From contig RHPI01002090.1 in the NCBI GenBank assembly GCA_009103225.1, positions 709,186-773,185 on the forward strand: 64,000 nt of DNA, in the 5' to 3' direction. Positions 1 to 11,130 of the stretch are shown piece by piece; position 1 is the first letter of the stretch, and every line of letters starts with the position of its first letter. The translations under genes and the position numbers were made by a program. The notes beneath the pieces are model-generated. The model did not search any database and was not told where the DNA came from. It saw only the letters and a program-made list of their open reading frames with translations. The DNA is from Chlorokybus atmophyticus. Its lineage: Eukaryota; Streptophyta; Chlorokybophyceae; Chlorokybales; Chlorokybaceae.

Positions 1-330
1 GCGCAGAGACCACAGCATCACAGCCCCCGCGAGCACGGGCACCACCGCCGCCAAGCCAGTGGCGGTGAGCACAAGCCCAGTCTGGAGCACAGCGTCCATG
101 GCAGACCGCCGCAGCACAGCCTTGGCCATAGGCATAGCCCCAAAGACTCTCCGAGACACAGCCAGGACTACGACAGGCAGGGTCAGCAGGACGCAGCCAG
201 CGCGCAAGAGTTTGTCGACGATGTCCAGCACAAGGAAAGCGACGATGATGGCACCAATCTCAGGCACAGATTGATGGATGCTGTTGCGGTGGCCGCGACA
301 TCCCTTGACATGGGGGCTGAGACTTTGCAT
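1..330 (-). CDS. Partial hydrophobic protein running off the left edge
   Basis: An open minus-strand frame begins at an ATG at 330-328 and stays open to base 1, about 110 codons. After a basic lead of about 25 residues it holds two or three hydrophobic stretches, one reading EIGAIIVAFLVLDIVDKLL and a later one rich in Leu, Val and Ala, so a multi-pass membrane protein is likely. I do not recognise a family. The frame could also be an exon with its true start upstream. It lies head to head with the zinc transporter gene and may overlap that gene's first exon, so one of the two models near 270-330 is probably wrong. Confidence 0.35.
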   Translation of the reverse strand, partial: MQSLSPHVKGCRGHRNSIHQSVPEIGAIIVAFLVLDIVDKLLRAGCVLLTLPVVVLAVSRRVFGAMPMAKAVLRRSAMDAVLQTGLVLTATGLAAVVPVLAGAVMLWSLR

Positions 331-570
331 GACAATGGTTACTCCAGCAGAGAGACAAGTGGCGCCGAACAGGTGCCATTCAGGAAGCATACAAGCAAAG
401 CCACCAACTCACTCAATGGGCAAGATGCGGTCACTAAAAAGGTGGGGTATGCGGGGTGGAGCATGGCCATGTTGGGTACTTTGGAGCAGTTTTGGCCATC
501 TTTAAGGTAAAAGTGTAAGCTTGCGTTGAAACTTGCTTGGTCAGGTAGGTTGGCGCTGGTGGAATGGGCG

Positions 571-2067
571 CAGAGGTTTACGAGGGCGAAATTCAAGGCG
601 GCTTCTGTACTTGATATCAACAAACTTCTTTTACTTCTGCTGTGAACTGGCGTACGGACTGATCTCAGGACGAATAGGTGCTGCCTGCTTGCTTGCTGTT
701 GCTTCAAGTGATGGAGATTTCATCAAAGCACCCACGTAAAGTCTTATGCAGCTTTGGTGTCCGATGCTTTCCATCTCTGTTTTGGCTGTTGCGTACTGGC
801 GGGGAGTCTATGGGCAATGCAGCTTGCAAAGTTACCTGCCGATGACACCTATTCTTATGGGTAGGCTTTCATGTCTGCTGTCTTGAGCTGCCTCGCTCAG
901 GTTATAGAGCAAAACCTCATTATGTTGGCTGTCTGCAGTTATGATCGCATGGAGGTGCTTGCTGCATTTACGAACACGGTAAGAGGTTAACCACACGCAT
1001 GCTTCACCTTGCTGAGCAATTGAGGCTTGTGTTGTACGCGTGTGATCATTGTGTACTCCATTTCCAGCACGTGCATGGTGTTATTGTATGTGTCTGAGTT
1101 GGTAACTGCATTGGAAACTAGCAATCTCCGCTGATGTCAAGTTTATTGTGCAGCTTTTCTTGTTGTTCCTTGCATTCTCAGTGTGCGTGGAGGCTTTGCA
1201 CTCCATCATTGAGCCTGAGAGCGAACACAAGCATTACCTGATAGTCTCTGCAGTGTCGAACCTACTCGTCAACCTGCTAGGAGTTGCATTCTTTAGGCGC
1301 TATGCACGCATCCGAATGGGTAAGCCTTTCTGTGGCCATGGTGCAACACTCTCTTGCGCACACCCTTGCTTGCGAACAACAATTCTGACAAGGTGCTATG
1401 TCATGGCAGTTTACCGTTGCTCTGCTGACATGAACCTCCATGCGGTTTACCTTCATGTTTTCAGCGATTCGATCCGAAGTGGAGGTGTCATCCTGGCTAA
1501 CTGGCTCTTGACGCTGAGGTGAGGTTGCAGATGGTTCAGCCTGCTGCTTGCATGCTACTGCAAGTCTTGTTGCTGAAGTTCGGGCTGTGCGCAGGGTGCC
1601 GGGTGCTGAGGCCATCGTGAATGTGCTGGTTGCCGCTGTCATACTGGCTGTTGTGTGGCCATTATTTCGCGCTTCGGCGAAACTGCTGCTGCAGACCGCA
1701 CCTGCAGACATTCCTGTGGGTGTCATTTCCAAGTGCCTGCGTGAGGTAACAGCGTGGTCTCTCAATTCTGAGCAAGATGTGCGTGTTCGTCTGCTCCTCT
1801 GCCTACACTTGCTCCTCTGCCAATACAAGTGGAGTAAACCGTCGGATTGGCCTTTGGCAGGTTTCTTCGCATCATGGTGTGCTTCGGGTTTCGAATTTTC
1901 GGTTTTGGGCAGCGTCACCTGGGTCGGTTGTAGGCACGTTATTGGTTACTGTCAAACCACAAACGGATCAGCAGCACATACTGCGCCAGGTGCATCGCGC
2001 TTTCATGAGCAACCTTGGCGTCATTAACCTCACTGTGCAGATCGAGATTAAAGATGGAAGCGAGTAG
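571..2067 (+). CDS. Cation diffusion facilitator (ZnT5/ZnT7/MTP-like zinc transporter), start unresolved
   Basis: CDF family transporters move Zn2+ out of the cytosol into secretory compartments in exchange for protons. Exons read about 571-677, 752-860, 939-978, 1154-1319, 1410-1518, 1595-1745 and 1861-2067; all phases from the second exon on are consistent. Visible landmarks are TM1 ending ELAYGLISGRI, TM2 LVSDAFHLCFGCC, the YDRMEVLAAFTN stretch before TM3, TM3-TM4 (LFLLFLAFSVCVEAL, then SNLLVNLLGVAFF), TM5 HAVYLHVFSDSIRSGGV, TM6, and a cytoplasmic C-terminal domain ending LGVINLTVQIEIKDGSE. The TM5 His-x3-Asp zinc pair is present, but the matching TM2 Asp reads Gly (HLCFG). The ZnT5/7-type His loop is not obvious. 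The first coding exon is not located; an ATG at 274 is one candidate. Confidence 0.8.
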
Positions 2068-2650
2068 CTTCATATTCGCTGCCAGCGCTTGTACATAGCT
2101 GATATAGTCAAAACCAGCATAAATCAGTTGATGAACTCAGCACTCTCATTGTTATGCTTAATGTGTCTTGTCTGCATGCGAAATAACAGTGCAGCCATTC
2201 CACGCCACAATTCAAGCTAGGTAAAACTACTGCGGTGACAGCCACATTAGACTCTGACAATGAGTTACAGCTGGCATTCTCCGCGGGCATAGATGTTGTC
2301 TGACGCCCATGGTTGGGGTTGAGGAGGCGTGTGCGCAGGGTCCATACATGCACTAGACAACCTAAGCATGCACAAGTGTTTAGGAGTGCATTTGTACTCA
2401 GTCAGCAAGCTCCACTCACGCAATTGCTGCTGGGGTATTCACCACACTTGAGGCGTGTAGCTATTGGAACTGCACGTCATTTAGAGTGTGCGCAGTCTGC
2501 GAACATATACACACAAGTGGACGTCCACACGCGTAACACATACCACCCCTCCCAGTGTTCAACATGTACAAGCTAGGTGTGCATACCCAAAAAATAGTCG
2601 CCGAGCTGGTTGTCAAGCGTATCTAAGAATTCCTGTTGTTGTCACCCCCA
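2068..2650. other. Intergenic between convergent genes
   Basis: About 580 bases between the stop of the zinc transporter and the stop of the glycosyltransferase. It must hold both 3' ends. I see no coding exon, RNA gene or clear repeat here. Confidence 0.5.
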
Positions 2651-5510
2651 CTACAGCCCAGCTCCATGCTCTGACAACTCGTAAGTCTGCATGAAGAAAT
2701 ATGGACCGTTCCCTGGGTAGATAGCTGCTGCCTCGTGCAAAGAATAAGCCAGCGCAGTACGTGAAAACCCACTCCCCCTCTTCATGACGAAGTAGTCGCA
2801 TTTTGAGAATAGCCACCACTCCCCAAGAGCACCTATCAAGTTCTTCTCTGGCGTGTTGTATTTGGCAGTGGCGTAAACTTCTTTATCAATGTGTGCTGGT
2901 GCCACATCAGTCGTCATCACCTACGGGAGAAGCAACCAAAGTAAGCCATGCTGTCTATACCACAGCTCAGACTGGTGTTCATGTTGTTGATAACTAGGGC
3001 ATAATCGCACATTAATGGTATGACAATCATGTGGCAGATTGGTGCCAGGAAGGGGGGAAAGACGGCAAGGAGTTTACCTTGTTCCCGTAACGCATCCGGA
3101 TATCACCCTTGAGCGTCTCAGAGTCTGTCATGAGGAACCACACAACCTTCTTCCCCAGACCCTTAACAGCTTGCAGGTCCTGCGATTCAACGGTCAGTGC
3201 CAACAAAGCAGGTGGCAGAGAGCTTGGCAATGTGACATTACAAACCAAGCAAGTATGCAAAGCAAGCATGTTGGCATGGCAATGCTGACCTCAGCGGAGC
3301 GCATGTAGTCGTAGAACTGTGTTCCATGCCCATCAAAGTCCGCGCAAGTAATCTTTTTGTCAGCAGAGAAGGAACTGTCTCCGGTACGAATGTGGATACC
3401 CACTGCGAACGAATCGGGATCTTCAAGGACAGCAGCATGTTGAGCGAATTGTGTCCGCAGCAGTTTAGTAGGCCTGAACACGCAGTAATTGGTCAATGCA
3501 GCCACATGACAGACTTCAGGCACATACGCATATGCACACATACGCGCGCAGAGAAAGGCACAACAGCAAGACTATATATGAAGCAATGTTACAAGTGGAG
3601 GATACGCGCAAATATGGGTTTACATCTTTCCTGTGACCACAGATGCAATTGCATACGGGGTGAAACCAATACCTGACAAGCATGTGCAGAAGGCAGCCGA
3701 AGGCGAACTGCGGTTTCATGCCCAAGTCTTTGAGCCTCCGCGCGACCTCATTCTGCTCTCGGTATGCCATGCTGACCACCCCGCGATTAAATCCGACAAC
3801 AATAACTCGCTGGGGGAATGCCGTTGTCAAATTGCCGAGCTTGCCCCCGAAGGCGCCCCCACAGTTCCAGGTCCTTCGCCGAACTTCGCAATCGTGCCAG
3901 TTGAAGAGACCAATCTCGCCGTCCTTGGTTGTGACATTGTTACCCCACTGTGGACTGATGCTTACAGACGGCATCGGTGGCAACTCAGCGTCTGCCTCCG
4001 GACCGCCAACTATAGCGTCTGTGTACGTCCAGTTAATGTACGGTGACCTGAAAGCCACCTCTGCACCCCTCCAGTCCATCAAAAAGATGCGATCCGTAAG
4101 CAAGGCGAACAGAAAGGTGGAAATCAAACCAGCAAACCTGTCTGCTAGCCCTCCACACTGCACATGACAAAAACCATGTCAGCGTGAGCTGATGCAGCTT
4201 CTTGTTGTGCACTGCTTACACTAAGCAAACTGCATATGCTGCCCTATACGCAGCCAGCTGCAAACGTGATGAGACACTATGGTTATTTTAGGAGGTTGAT
4301 GGGTACATAGCTTATAGCAAGGGACATGAATGCATGCGTGCAACCTGCACACTATGATTGCAATGGCAAATTGTACTCTTCGGCTCACACCTGATCATCA
4401 TATTTGCCGTACTGTCGACAGCGGAAAACCACAAACTTCAACTTCTTCTTCTCAGCCTCAGAAGCATTCGGGTCGTTGATGATGGCCATGGCCTTCCTGT
4501 GCATCTCAGCATAGGCTAGCATCCAGCTGCCGCATATCGCAGGATCCCTGGCCCTAAGTTCGGGTTTCCCTTTGACAATCGCCGCATCCCAAGGCACCAA
4601 GCGAGCTGAGGTCTTCATGTGTATTGACCGCTTCGCCCGTGCAGTTTGAATGACGGATCTCCTGGGTTGGCTGTTGAGGCGCTGCTGCACGCCATAGCTT
4701 CGCCAATCTTGTGCCGTGGCAAGCTGCACAGTGAAAGCACTGAGTCAGCCCTGTGCTTTACATGCACTCCTCAACTAGCAGGCCATTCAACTGAACAACA
4801 ACAACAACAACGACAGCAGCAGCAGGGACGCTGATCATATCGCTACACTGCAGTAGTATGCTGACAGCCTCAGCCATGTGAGGGCTGCAGCACACAGTTT
4901 TTTGATCGTCAGTGCTAAATTTTGCACAAGAGTACAATATCTAGCAGACCATAAGACCAACGAAACACATCACACTCGCAGGCACCGAATTCGCCCGTGA
5001 GTGTGACAGCATGCACTGTCTTGACGCATACGCAAGCATGTGTTGCTCTGTGTGCACACTTATTGTGTCAACCGAGACTACACTCGCAGAGCCAAGCATG
5101 GTACTGGCCATGTGCACATGCAACTAGGCCCAACAGCGACAGGCATGCAGGCAAATGTTCATCACTGCATGTTACACTACATGTACCTGCTGCGAGTATG
5201 GGCACTTGACAGACCCTTCCAAGCAGATGAAAGCTCCGGCATTCAGCCTCAGGACGTATGCCAGCACCGACGCTGTGGCCACAATCAAGGCCAGCAGGAT
5301 GACCTTCATCTGTGTGGGTTTCTGGGCGGCGATGAGCAGGCGTGCTACATTGCTGCTGCTAGGCGACCGGTACAGGCCACCGCTGCTGGGTGTGCGCAGG
5401 AGCCTGTTGGGCGTACTGGCCGCCGAGCTGCTGGGTGTGAGCGGCATGCTATCATCGTCTCCCCGCCATTCGGTAGGCACCAGAGGCGCTTCATGCCCTT
5501 CAAACACCAT
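2651..5510 (-). CDS. Type II membrane glycosyltransferase, fucosyltransferase-like
   Basis: Six exons (5187-5510, 4391-4723, 3673-4157, 3290-3473, 3078-3179, 2651-2920) give 565 residues with closed phases. Residues 1-75 are a Ser/Pro-rich cytosolic tail; one signal anchor follows (VILLALIVATASVLAYVL), then a lumenal domain, the layout of Golgi glycosyltransferases. FVVFRCRQYGKYDDQCGGLADRFAG resembles the start of fucosyltransferase-type donor folds, here split across the exon 2/3 junction. GIHIRTGD in exon 4 matches the conserved nucleotide-sugar motif of alpha1,2/alpha1,6/O-fucosyltransferases (HxRxGD). Exon 6 has GEWWLFSKCDYFVMKRGSGFS, the position where these families carry a D/EWW...S-type motif. 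The acceptor sugar cannot be told. The ATG at 5510 precedes the tail; no other in-frame ATG fits. A neighbouring small gene stops 2 bases upstream. Confidence 0.72.
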
Positions 5511-5512
5511 GC

Positions 5513-6117
5513 TCAAAACAAACTCGCCAGCCGGCCTAACTGATCTACCCAAGTGACACACTGCGTGATGAAGCGGCAGATATGACAGCAGCACAGGTTC
5601 ACGACGTGTCAAGTCAAGGCAGTGTTCACGTAAGCTCCCGCGACCACAGCGATACGTACTTCCACAAAGCGGTCAATCACCGCGACACCACCGCCGCCGC
5701 CAGTGGTGTGGTTGGTCAGCAGTCGAGCAAGCTGCTGGTCAAATGCACTGGCCACGGTGAACGCGGCGGCGTCATGGTCAGCGCATTGCCACTTGCTACG
5801 GCGCCTAAATTCTTGCTAACCCACACCGCGCAAGCCCTTGGTGTCACGAACACCACCAGCACCACTACCGCCGCCACCGTCGCCGCCGCCGGAGTGGGCC
5901 TGGCAAGCCAGCTGCTGCACAAGGGGAAGCTCTCACACAAAATGTGCACTAGTTTCCTGTCCCCTGCGTGCTCTGCTCCATTGCCAGCTGCCACGCGCGG
6001 CCAAGCACGCCCACGCTCTCTCGGACCGGCGCTCCGAGCCAACCCGAAGACGCCAACTCGGCACCCTCCTTTTCCCTGCCGCGAAAGCAGCAGCATGACA
6101 TGTACCATCCCCGCCAT
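5513..6117 (-). CDS. Small three-exon gene, about 81 residues, function unknown
   Basis: Three exons with GT-AG borders and closed phases (6065-6117, 5660-5804, 5513-5560) encode a protein starting MAGMVHVMLLLSRQGKGG. It continues with a Trp/Cys stretch, a likely helix (FTVASAFDQQLARLLTNH), a five-glycine run, and a second amphipathic segment (VAVIDRFVECVTWVDQLGRL). I do not recognise it. Heptad-like spacing of Leu/Val/Phe in both helices would suit a small helical-bundle subunit of a larger complex. The stop falls at 5513-5515, two bases before the glycosyltransferase start, so either the genes overlap in their untranslated parts or these exons belong to a longer 5' region of that gene. Other frames here are also open because of high GC content. 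Confidence 0.4.
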
Positions 6118-6832
6118 GCCGTTTGGGTTCGGTACAGTCAAGACCAGCCAAAAGCGCGGGGAGCAACGTACGTGTACGCGGCCCGCCTACGCCTACAGGC
6201 GGCCTGCCTACGCCTAGAGTACGATGCGTCGCTCGCGTGCGTGCGTGTGCGGGCAATTGGCCGCTTATTCCACAAGACACGGACCGGCATGGTGAGATTG
6301 TTACAATACACTCTATTCATCTGGGACTGTAAACCAACCAGTATGTAAGGCATGCAACCGGTATGAGGCTGGTCAAACAACCTCATGACCAAAGAACTGT
6401 TGCAGGCTTCCTTGCGTCTTGCAGCATGCCGTTCCAACGGCCTCTACTCAGTACTGATTAGTTACAGAGGGATTGGCAAAAAGGTCGCCGCAATGTCGAC
6501 CCCAGGTGGCCATTGGTCAGCAAATTTCTGGAAAAGTTTGCACACCAAACGCGGTTGCTCCCTCGTGCGTGCTTCGGAGAATCTGAGGAATCCCACATGT
6601 CATAAATGCCGCATGACTCATGTGGCAGTGATGACCTGTGCAACATTCTGGAATCCGCACAGCGGTGTCTACAAATTGTATTCCTGTATGGTGATGGTCC
6701 ATCACTGATGGATATCACGAACGTTAAGTGCTCTCATTCACGACGTCGGATGCGGGATTCACTTGCGCACATGCATTTCCGTGACTCGGTGCATGACTAG
6801 AGTGTCATGTATGTTTCGACGAAGTCAGCCAG

Positions 6833-6864
6833 CTGCCTACCAGCGCTGTGTCGCTGGTAGGCAG
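6833..6864. repeat. Perfect hairpin, 13-bp arms
   Basis: Arms 6833-6845 and 6852-6864 are exact reverse complements (CTGCCTACCAGCG) with a 6-base loop. It is intergenic. Confidence 0.85.
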
Positions 6865-7150
6865 GCCTTCGGTTCGGCTGATTGCCGGCCGTCCCAACGA
6901 AATCAGTTATAATAATAAATCGCATTGTAACGAACAGAATGTGAGTGCAGTTGATATGATGGGGGTTAAATTATTATTCTTTGGGGTATGGGGTGCCCAA
7001 CCTCGTATCACTGGAAAGGCGCTTTTTAGAACAAGTCACACGATTTACTGTCGCGCTGTGCCGAAACCCGCGCGGCAAGAGAGGTGTCGTTTCTCGTTCG
7101 CCGTCGCCCTGGCGGTAAAAATGCTTTTGGATATCAAATTATTTACCTCA

Positions 7151-7306
7151 TACTTGGTAACGGCGTTTTGAACGATGTCACCCCCTAGTTTACGCCGCAT
7201 CTCAATTGACGCACTGCAACGGTGCTCGTACTTGGTAACGGCGTTTTGAACGATGTCACCGCCTAGTTTACGCCGCATCTCAATTGACGCACTGCAACGG
7301 CGCTGC
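7151..7306. repeat. Tandem duplication, 78-bp unit, two copies
   Basis: Two near-identical units begin at 7151 and 7229. They start TACTTGGTAACGGCGTTTTG and differ at only a few bases. The period is a multiple of three, so a minus-strand frame repeats a 26-residue block, but nothing else suggests it is coding. Confidence 0.85.
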
Positions 7307-7623
7307 TACTTTTTGTGTATGGTAATGGATCAATAGATCAATATTGAAGCATATTGGTTGCTATATTGAGCCAAAAAGGTGTCCATTAATGTGCTTATTT
7401 TAATACGGTTTTGTGTACAGACTGCAGCGATTATACGGAAAGTAGTTATGACTGATTATGATAAAGGTAGGATCGGACCGTGACGATAAGTTGTACACGC
7501 ATCATCCGATTGCATTTATTCAACCGAGGATAATCAATCTAAGTGAAACTATCTCCTCATGTGCATGCACATGCGGCAAAAATGTGCCAACATACCGCCA
7601 CATGAGCATACAACTTATTGTTA

Positions 7624-7647
7624 TAGGGTCAAGTCCCCTATTTTAGG
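7624..7647 (+). repeat. Left terminal inverted repeat
   Basis: TAGGGTCAAGTCCCCTA followed by an imperfect continuation. The first 17 bases match the right end exactly. Confidence 0.85.
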
Positions 7648-8203
7648 GATAATTTGAGGTTTTAAGCATATTGTGCTTGACTGATAGGGTTAATGGCGGT
7701 CATGTGTATAGTTGCTGGATAGCTGAAATTATAGGCTACACAGTGATATTTTTTTCACATTTCTCGCGCGGTGTCGTGTTAGATACTCCGCGCCAAAGTA
7801 GGGGGTGCAGAGGGTCTGACCTCAAGGGTGCGCGTGCCCTAATTTGGTGACTCGAGAAAGGCTGATGGGCGCTGTCAGCCATTCCTGAGTGCCATCAACC
7901 TGCTGGCCGCAGCCATTGTGAAGTGGCGGCTGCCAGCTAGTAGGCTGGGGGGCAGGCTGTGATGGGTGTGATGTGCAGGCTATTGCTTGCAGGCGGTTTG
8001 TTCCCGCCAAGCTGTGCCGCCTTGGCGGGAAACCTTGTGTCAGTTGCAAGGTTGCAAGCAAGCGGGCGGCGGCGTTATCGGTGTGGGTATGGGTGGCATC
8101 AGGCGCACAGCAGAGCACAAAAGTCTTGCATGCATGCATGTGTATGTACAGGGTGTGTAAGTCAAGGCAAACTAGGTCTACAAAGTTGTCTAAGTCTAGG
8201 ACT

Positions 8204-10247
8204 CTAATGGGGTGGTCTCTTGTGTATGTGTCGCTCCCTTGGCCGCTGTCTCCTGCGGAGGCCCGCCTCCTTGGCCTGTGCATGGGGGGCAGGGTCTGGG
8301 CGGAGATGGCGCTCGGCGAAGCCCTCAGCGTAGTCCCACAGGGGGTCTCCCAATTGGTTGTTACAATGCATGGGATCCCACTCGTAGCGCATCCACAGCT
8401 CGGTTGCCTCCTTTGCAATTCTCTCTCGCTGCTGTTGTTCTGCTTGCTCTGCTTGCTGTGCTTGTTGCCTTTGCTGTGCTTGCTGCTGCTGTCTCTCCTT
8501 CTCTGCGTCCTCCTTGGCTTTAGTCTTGGCAGCTTTCTCTCTCTCAACCAGCATCTTCTTTAAGGCAGCCTGTTTGTTCTTTGTTTGCACCCTCTCTGCC
8601 TTTGCTGCTGCTGCATGCACAGCTTCTTCCGTTTTTTGCTTGGCAGCCTCCTTGCGTGCTTGCACTGCTGCTGCCTTGTCAACCTTGGCTTGGTCATGTA
8701 TCTCAATCTCTGCTGCTATCTCGTTGCTGGTCAGCAGGTGTGCAGTTTTGATGCCACGCTTTTGTTTAGCTAGCGCTTCAGTGTTGGGGCTGCAATCCTC
8801 TGTGTTGTTGTTGTTGTCATCCTCCTCATCGCCCTTGTCGATCGCCTCCAACAGAGCAGACAGACCAGGAGGTGGTGGTGCCAGCTGCTTGTCTGTGAAG
8901 TACTTGTCCAGTGCATGTGTGTTGAGGGGCCAGAGTCCACATGCCCGGAAGCCCGCGATAATGTTTGCAGGGGACAACCCAGCGTAGTAAGGCTTCACCA
9001 GCAGCTTCAGGAACTCCTTCCTACTGAGGTCAAAGTTGTATCTTGTCTCCTGGCGCAGGCGATACTCCTTCCTATAGGCTTCCTTGAAGACGTGTTGTGT
9101 GGGGTGGCAGCACGAGGATGTGAAGGCCCTTGTCTTATGCATAGCGGATCATGCTGCAGTTGTATCTGCTCACACGTCCGTCCACCACTAACAGTGCAGG
9201 GTTGGAAGGGCTAACTCCTCCGGGATACCACTTCACCAACTCCCTGATCCACAACTCGAAGATCTCCGTTGTCATCCATGCGTTCTCCTGTGCTGCAAAT
9301 CTTGCTCCAGGTACATCAAAGTCCTTGGCATCCACTGTGAGGCGTTGGCCCTTGACAATGACAAGGGGAGGGGCAGCGAGACCAGCTCCGGTGACTGCAC
9401 ACATAAGGGTGATGTGCTCCCTGCTGCCTGTAGTTGCAGCTTGTGCCCACTTTGCCCCGCTGTGCAAAACATGTAGATTAGTAATGTTGTGTTTGAACGC
9501 ATGTGTGTGTGCGTGTGTGCGTGTAACCAATGCATGACCAACTTGTTTACCTTTCGCAGATGATGCGCTGGTTCATGGCCGTATCTGGTTCGATGCCAAC
9601 TTCATCAGCGCTGATAATCCTATCCAGACCAACCCCCAGCTGCTGCACAGTCTCAGCCAGCAGCTGGAAGTAGTGGTACACGACAGGTTTGTTGAGGGAG
9701 ACTCTTCTGGACTTGTCAAGGGGCGCTGCCTTCCTGGTGCCCAAACGCTTCCTCCGCTTGAAGCCAGCGAACCACCTCTTCCCAGGTACCCCGCCCTTTA
9801 GCAGTTTCGCTCTGTCATCTCCTACTAGCCTCTTGCCTGCTTCTATACCAATCTTTATCCACGTCATGCCACGACCCCACCCATTACGAGCCTTGACAAA
9901 CTCTGCTAGGTTAGTCTCCTCAACATCATCTAAAGATGGTGGGAGCGCCAGCAAACCTGTATACACATGTCACTAACTAACTTGTCCTGACTTGCTGAAC
10001 CAGCACAGCAGCACCTACAGCCTCAACTCACTTGTACTCGAGGATGGTGTGTGGTTGTGCAACGAAGCGACGCATGGTGGTGTCCGGGATGCCAAGGTCC
10101 TTGACAGCATCAGCAACATGCATACAGCCCTGGTTGATGGAGGCTACAGCACGCTGGATGTCCTCCAGCATGCCGCTGTAGTTGTTGTGGCTCCTCTTTC
10201 TCTTCTTAGCCAGAGGTGTCTTGGCCTTGACACGTTTACCCTGAGAG
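8204..10247 (-). pseudogene. Pogo-like transposase, inactivated
   Basis: Exon about 10032-10247 gives a psq-type helix-turn-helix (NNYSGMLEDIQRAVASINQG, then VADAVKDLGIPDTTMRRFV). The next exon, about 9541-9956, gives the CENP-B-like part (GKRWFAGFKRRKRLG) and the first catalytic Asp in IISADEVGIEPDT. Exon about 9135-9460 gives TTGSREHITLMCAVTGAG and the second Asp in LLVVDG. The frame then meets a TAA at about 9135. The following coding sequence resumes in another frame at FKEAYRKEYRLRQE and runs through FRACGLWPLN to a Lys/Glu/Gln-rich tail. The segment that normally carries the third catalytic Asp (after PPHTT) is missing. Donor GTAAAC and acceptor TTTTGCACAG bound the intron at 9460-9540. 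Confidence 0.8.
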
Positions 10248-11029
10248 TTGCAGTATCAACAGCATGATGCAACAGGGTGGTCTGAGTGGCCTTGTGCCAC
10301 AGTGATGACAAAGTTGCTGACAAATGCAACACACCCACCCTTTGCGTGCTGCTTTGTACCATAGGGTAGGACTTGAGCTGACTAGCTGACCTTGTAGCAG
10401 TGTATACAACTTCTTTGCAACACAGCTAACGCGTGTACATCTCTCTGACTGCTTTTGTCTCCTCTGCACCAGCACACCTCACTCACACTATCTCACCCCC
10501 TCACACCTTAACCTACAGCTAGCAAACAAATTAAATGCCACCAACACTCAACTAGTGAGTGCTTGAGGCATTGCAAACTGCAACACCTCAAACACAAACA
10601 CGGAGCCCCAACCAGTTCTAACACTCACAAAGGCAACAATCACCAACTTCACTTTTGGGTTGTGTCGTTGCGTTACACCCCAAAAGTGTGAACTTTGTAG
10701 CTAGTGCATTTTCGCGTGGAATAGCATGAAACTTAAGAAATAAGGTCCTATAGCTTATACAAACCCAACAAAAACAATCATCCAATTTGCATATCACATG
10801 CCAGAGTTATTAAGTTGCAAACTTCATGGTGTTACTACACCGTTTGAACCACAAAATTTACCAACTTTAAAAATTTAAAACTCCCACCCCGCTGATCCGT
10901 TTGCCATTGTTAAAGGCTCGTTAGACGCGTATCAATCATACCTGCCTAAACCTATAGTATGGCCGGCAAATACCCCATAGGCCGGTAGATATCAGCTAAA
11001 AACGGCTAATCCCCAAATAAGGGGCCGTT

Positions 11030-11053
11030 CCCAAATTAGGGGACTTGACCCTA
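11030..11053 (-). repeat. Right terminal inverted repeat
   Basis: Reverse complement of the left end over the outer 17 bases, with weaker identity inward. Confidence 0.85.
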
Positions 11054-11130
11054 TGAGTGAGTTTACATATACCATTTGTTTGCATATATTTGAGCAACTG
11101 CATGACGTGGGGATGTACTTTAACGGGTGC

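Larger units (their letters stand above)
6118..7623. other. Gene-poor stretch left of the transposon
   Basis: No supported exon. It holds a 13-bp-arm hairpin and a 78-bp tandem duplication listed separately. Base composition drops from GC-rich at the left to AT-rich beyond about 7300. Confidence 0.5.
7624..11053. mobile_element. Pogo/Tigger-type DNA transposon, decayed, about 3.4 kb
   Basis: Both ends carry the same inverted sequence, TAGGGTCAAGTCCCCTA, at 7624 reading inward and at 11053 on the other strand. The outermost TA at each end fits the TA target duplication of Tc1/mariner-pogo elements. Inside lies a minus-strand multi-exon transposase with a helix-turn-helix N-terminus, a CENP-B-type second DNA-binding region, a DDE core and the C-terminal FRACGLWPLN motif seen in pogo-like/DDE_1 transposases. 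The coding region is interrupted, so this copy cannot make the enzyme. Its length and intact ends suggest a fairly recent insertion. Confidence 0.85.

Noticed and set aside
5582-6217. 211-codon plus-strand frame
   Set aside because: Opposite a minus-strand three-exon model with closed phases; its composition (Thr/Ala/Ser) is that of GCC repeats.
7973-8987. Plus-strand open frames opposite the transposase, rich in Leu and Cys
   Set aside because: Antisense shadow of the Gln/Lys/Ala-rich transposase tail.
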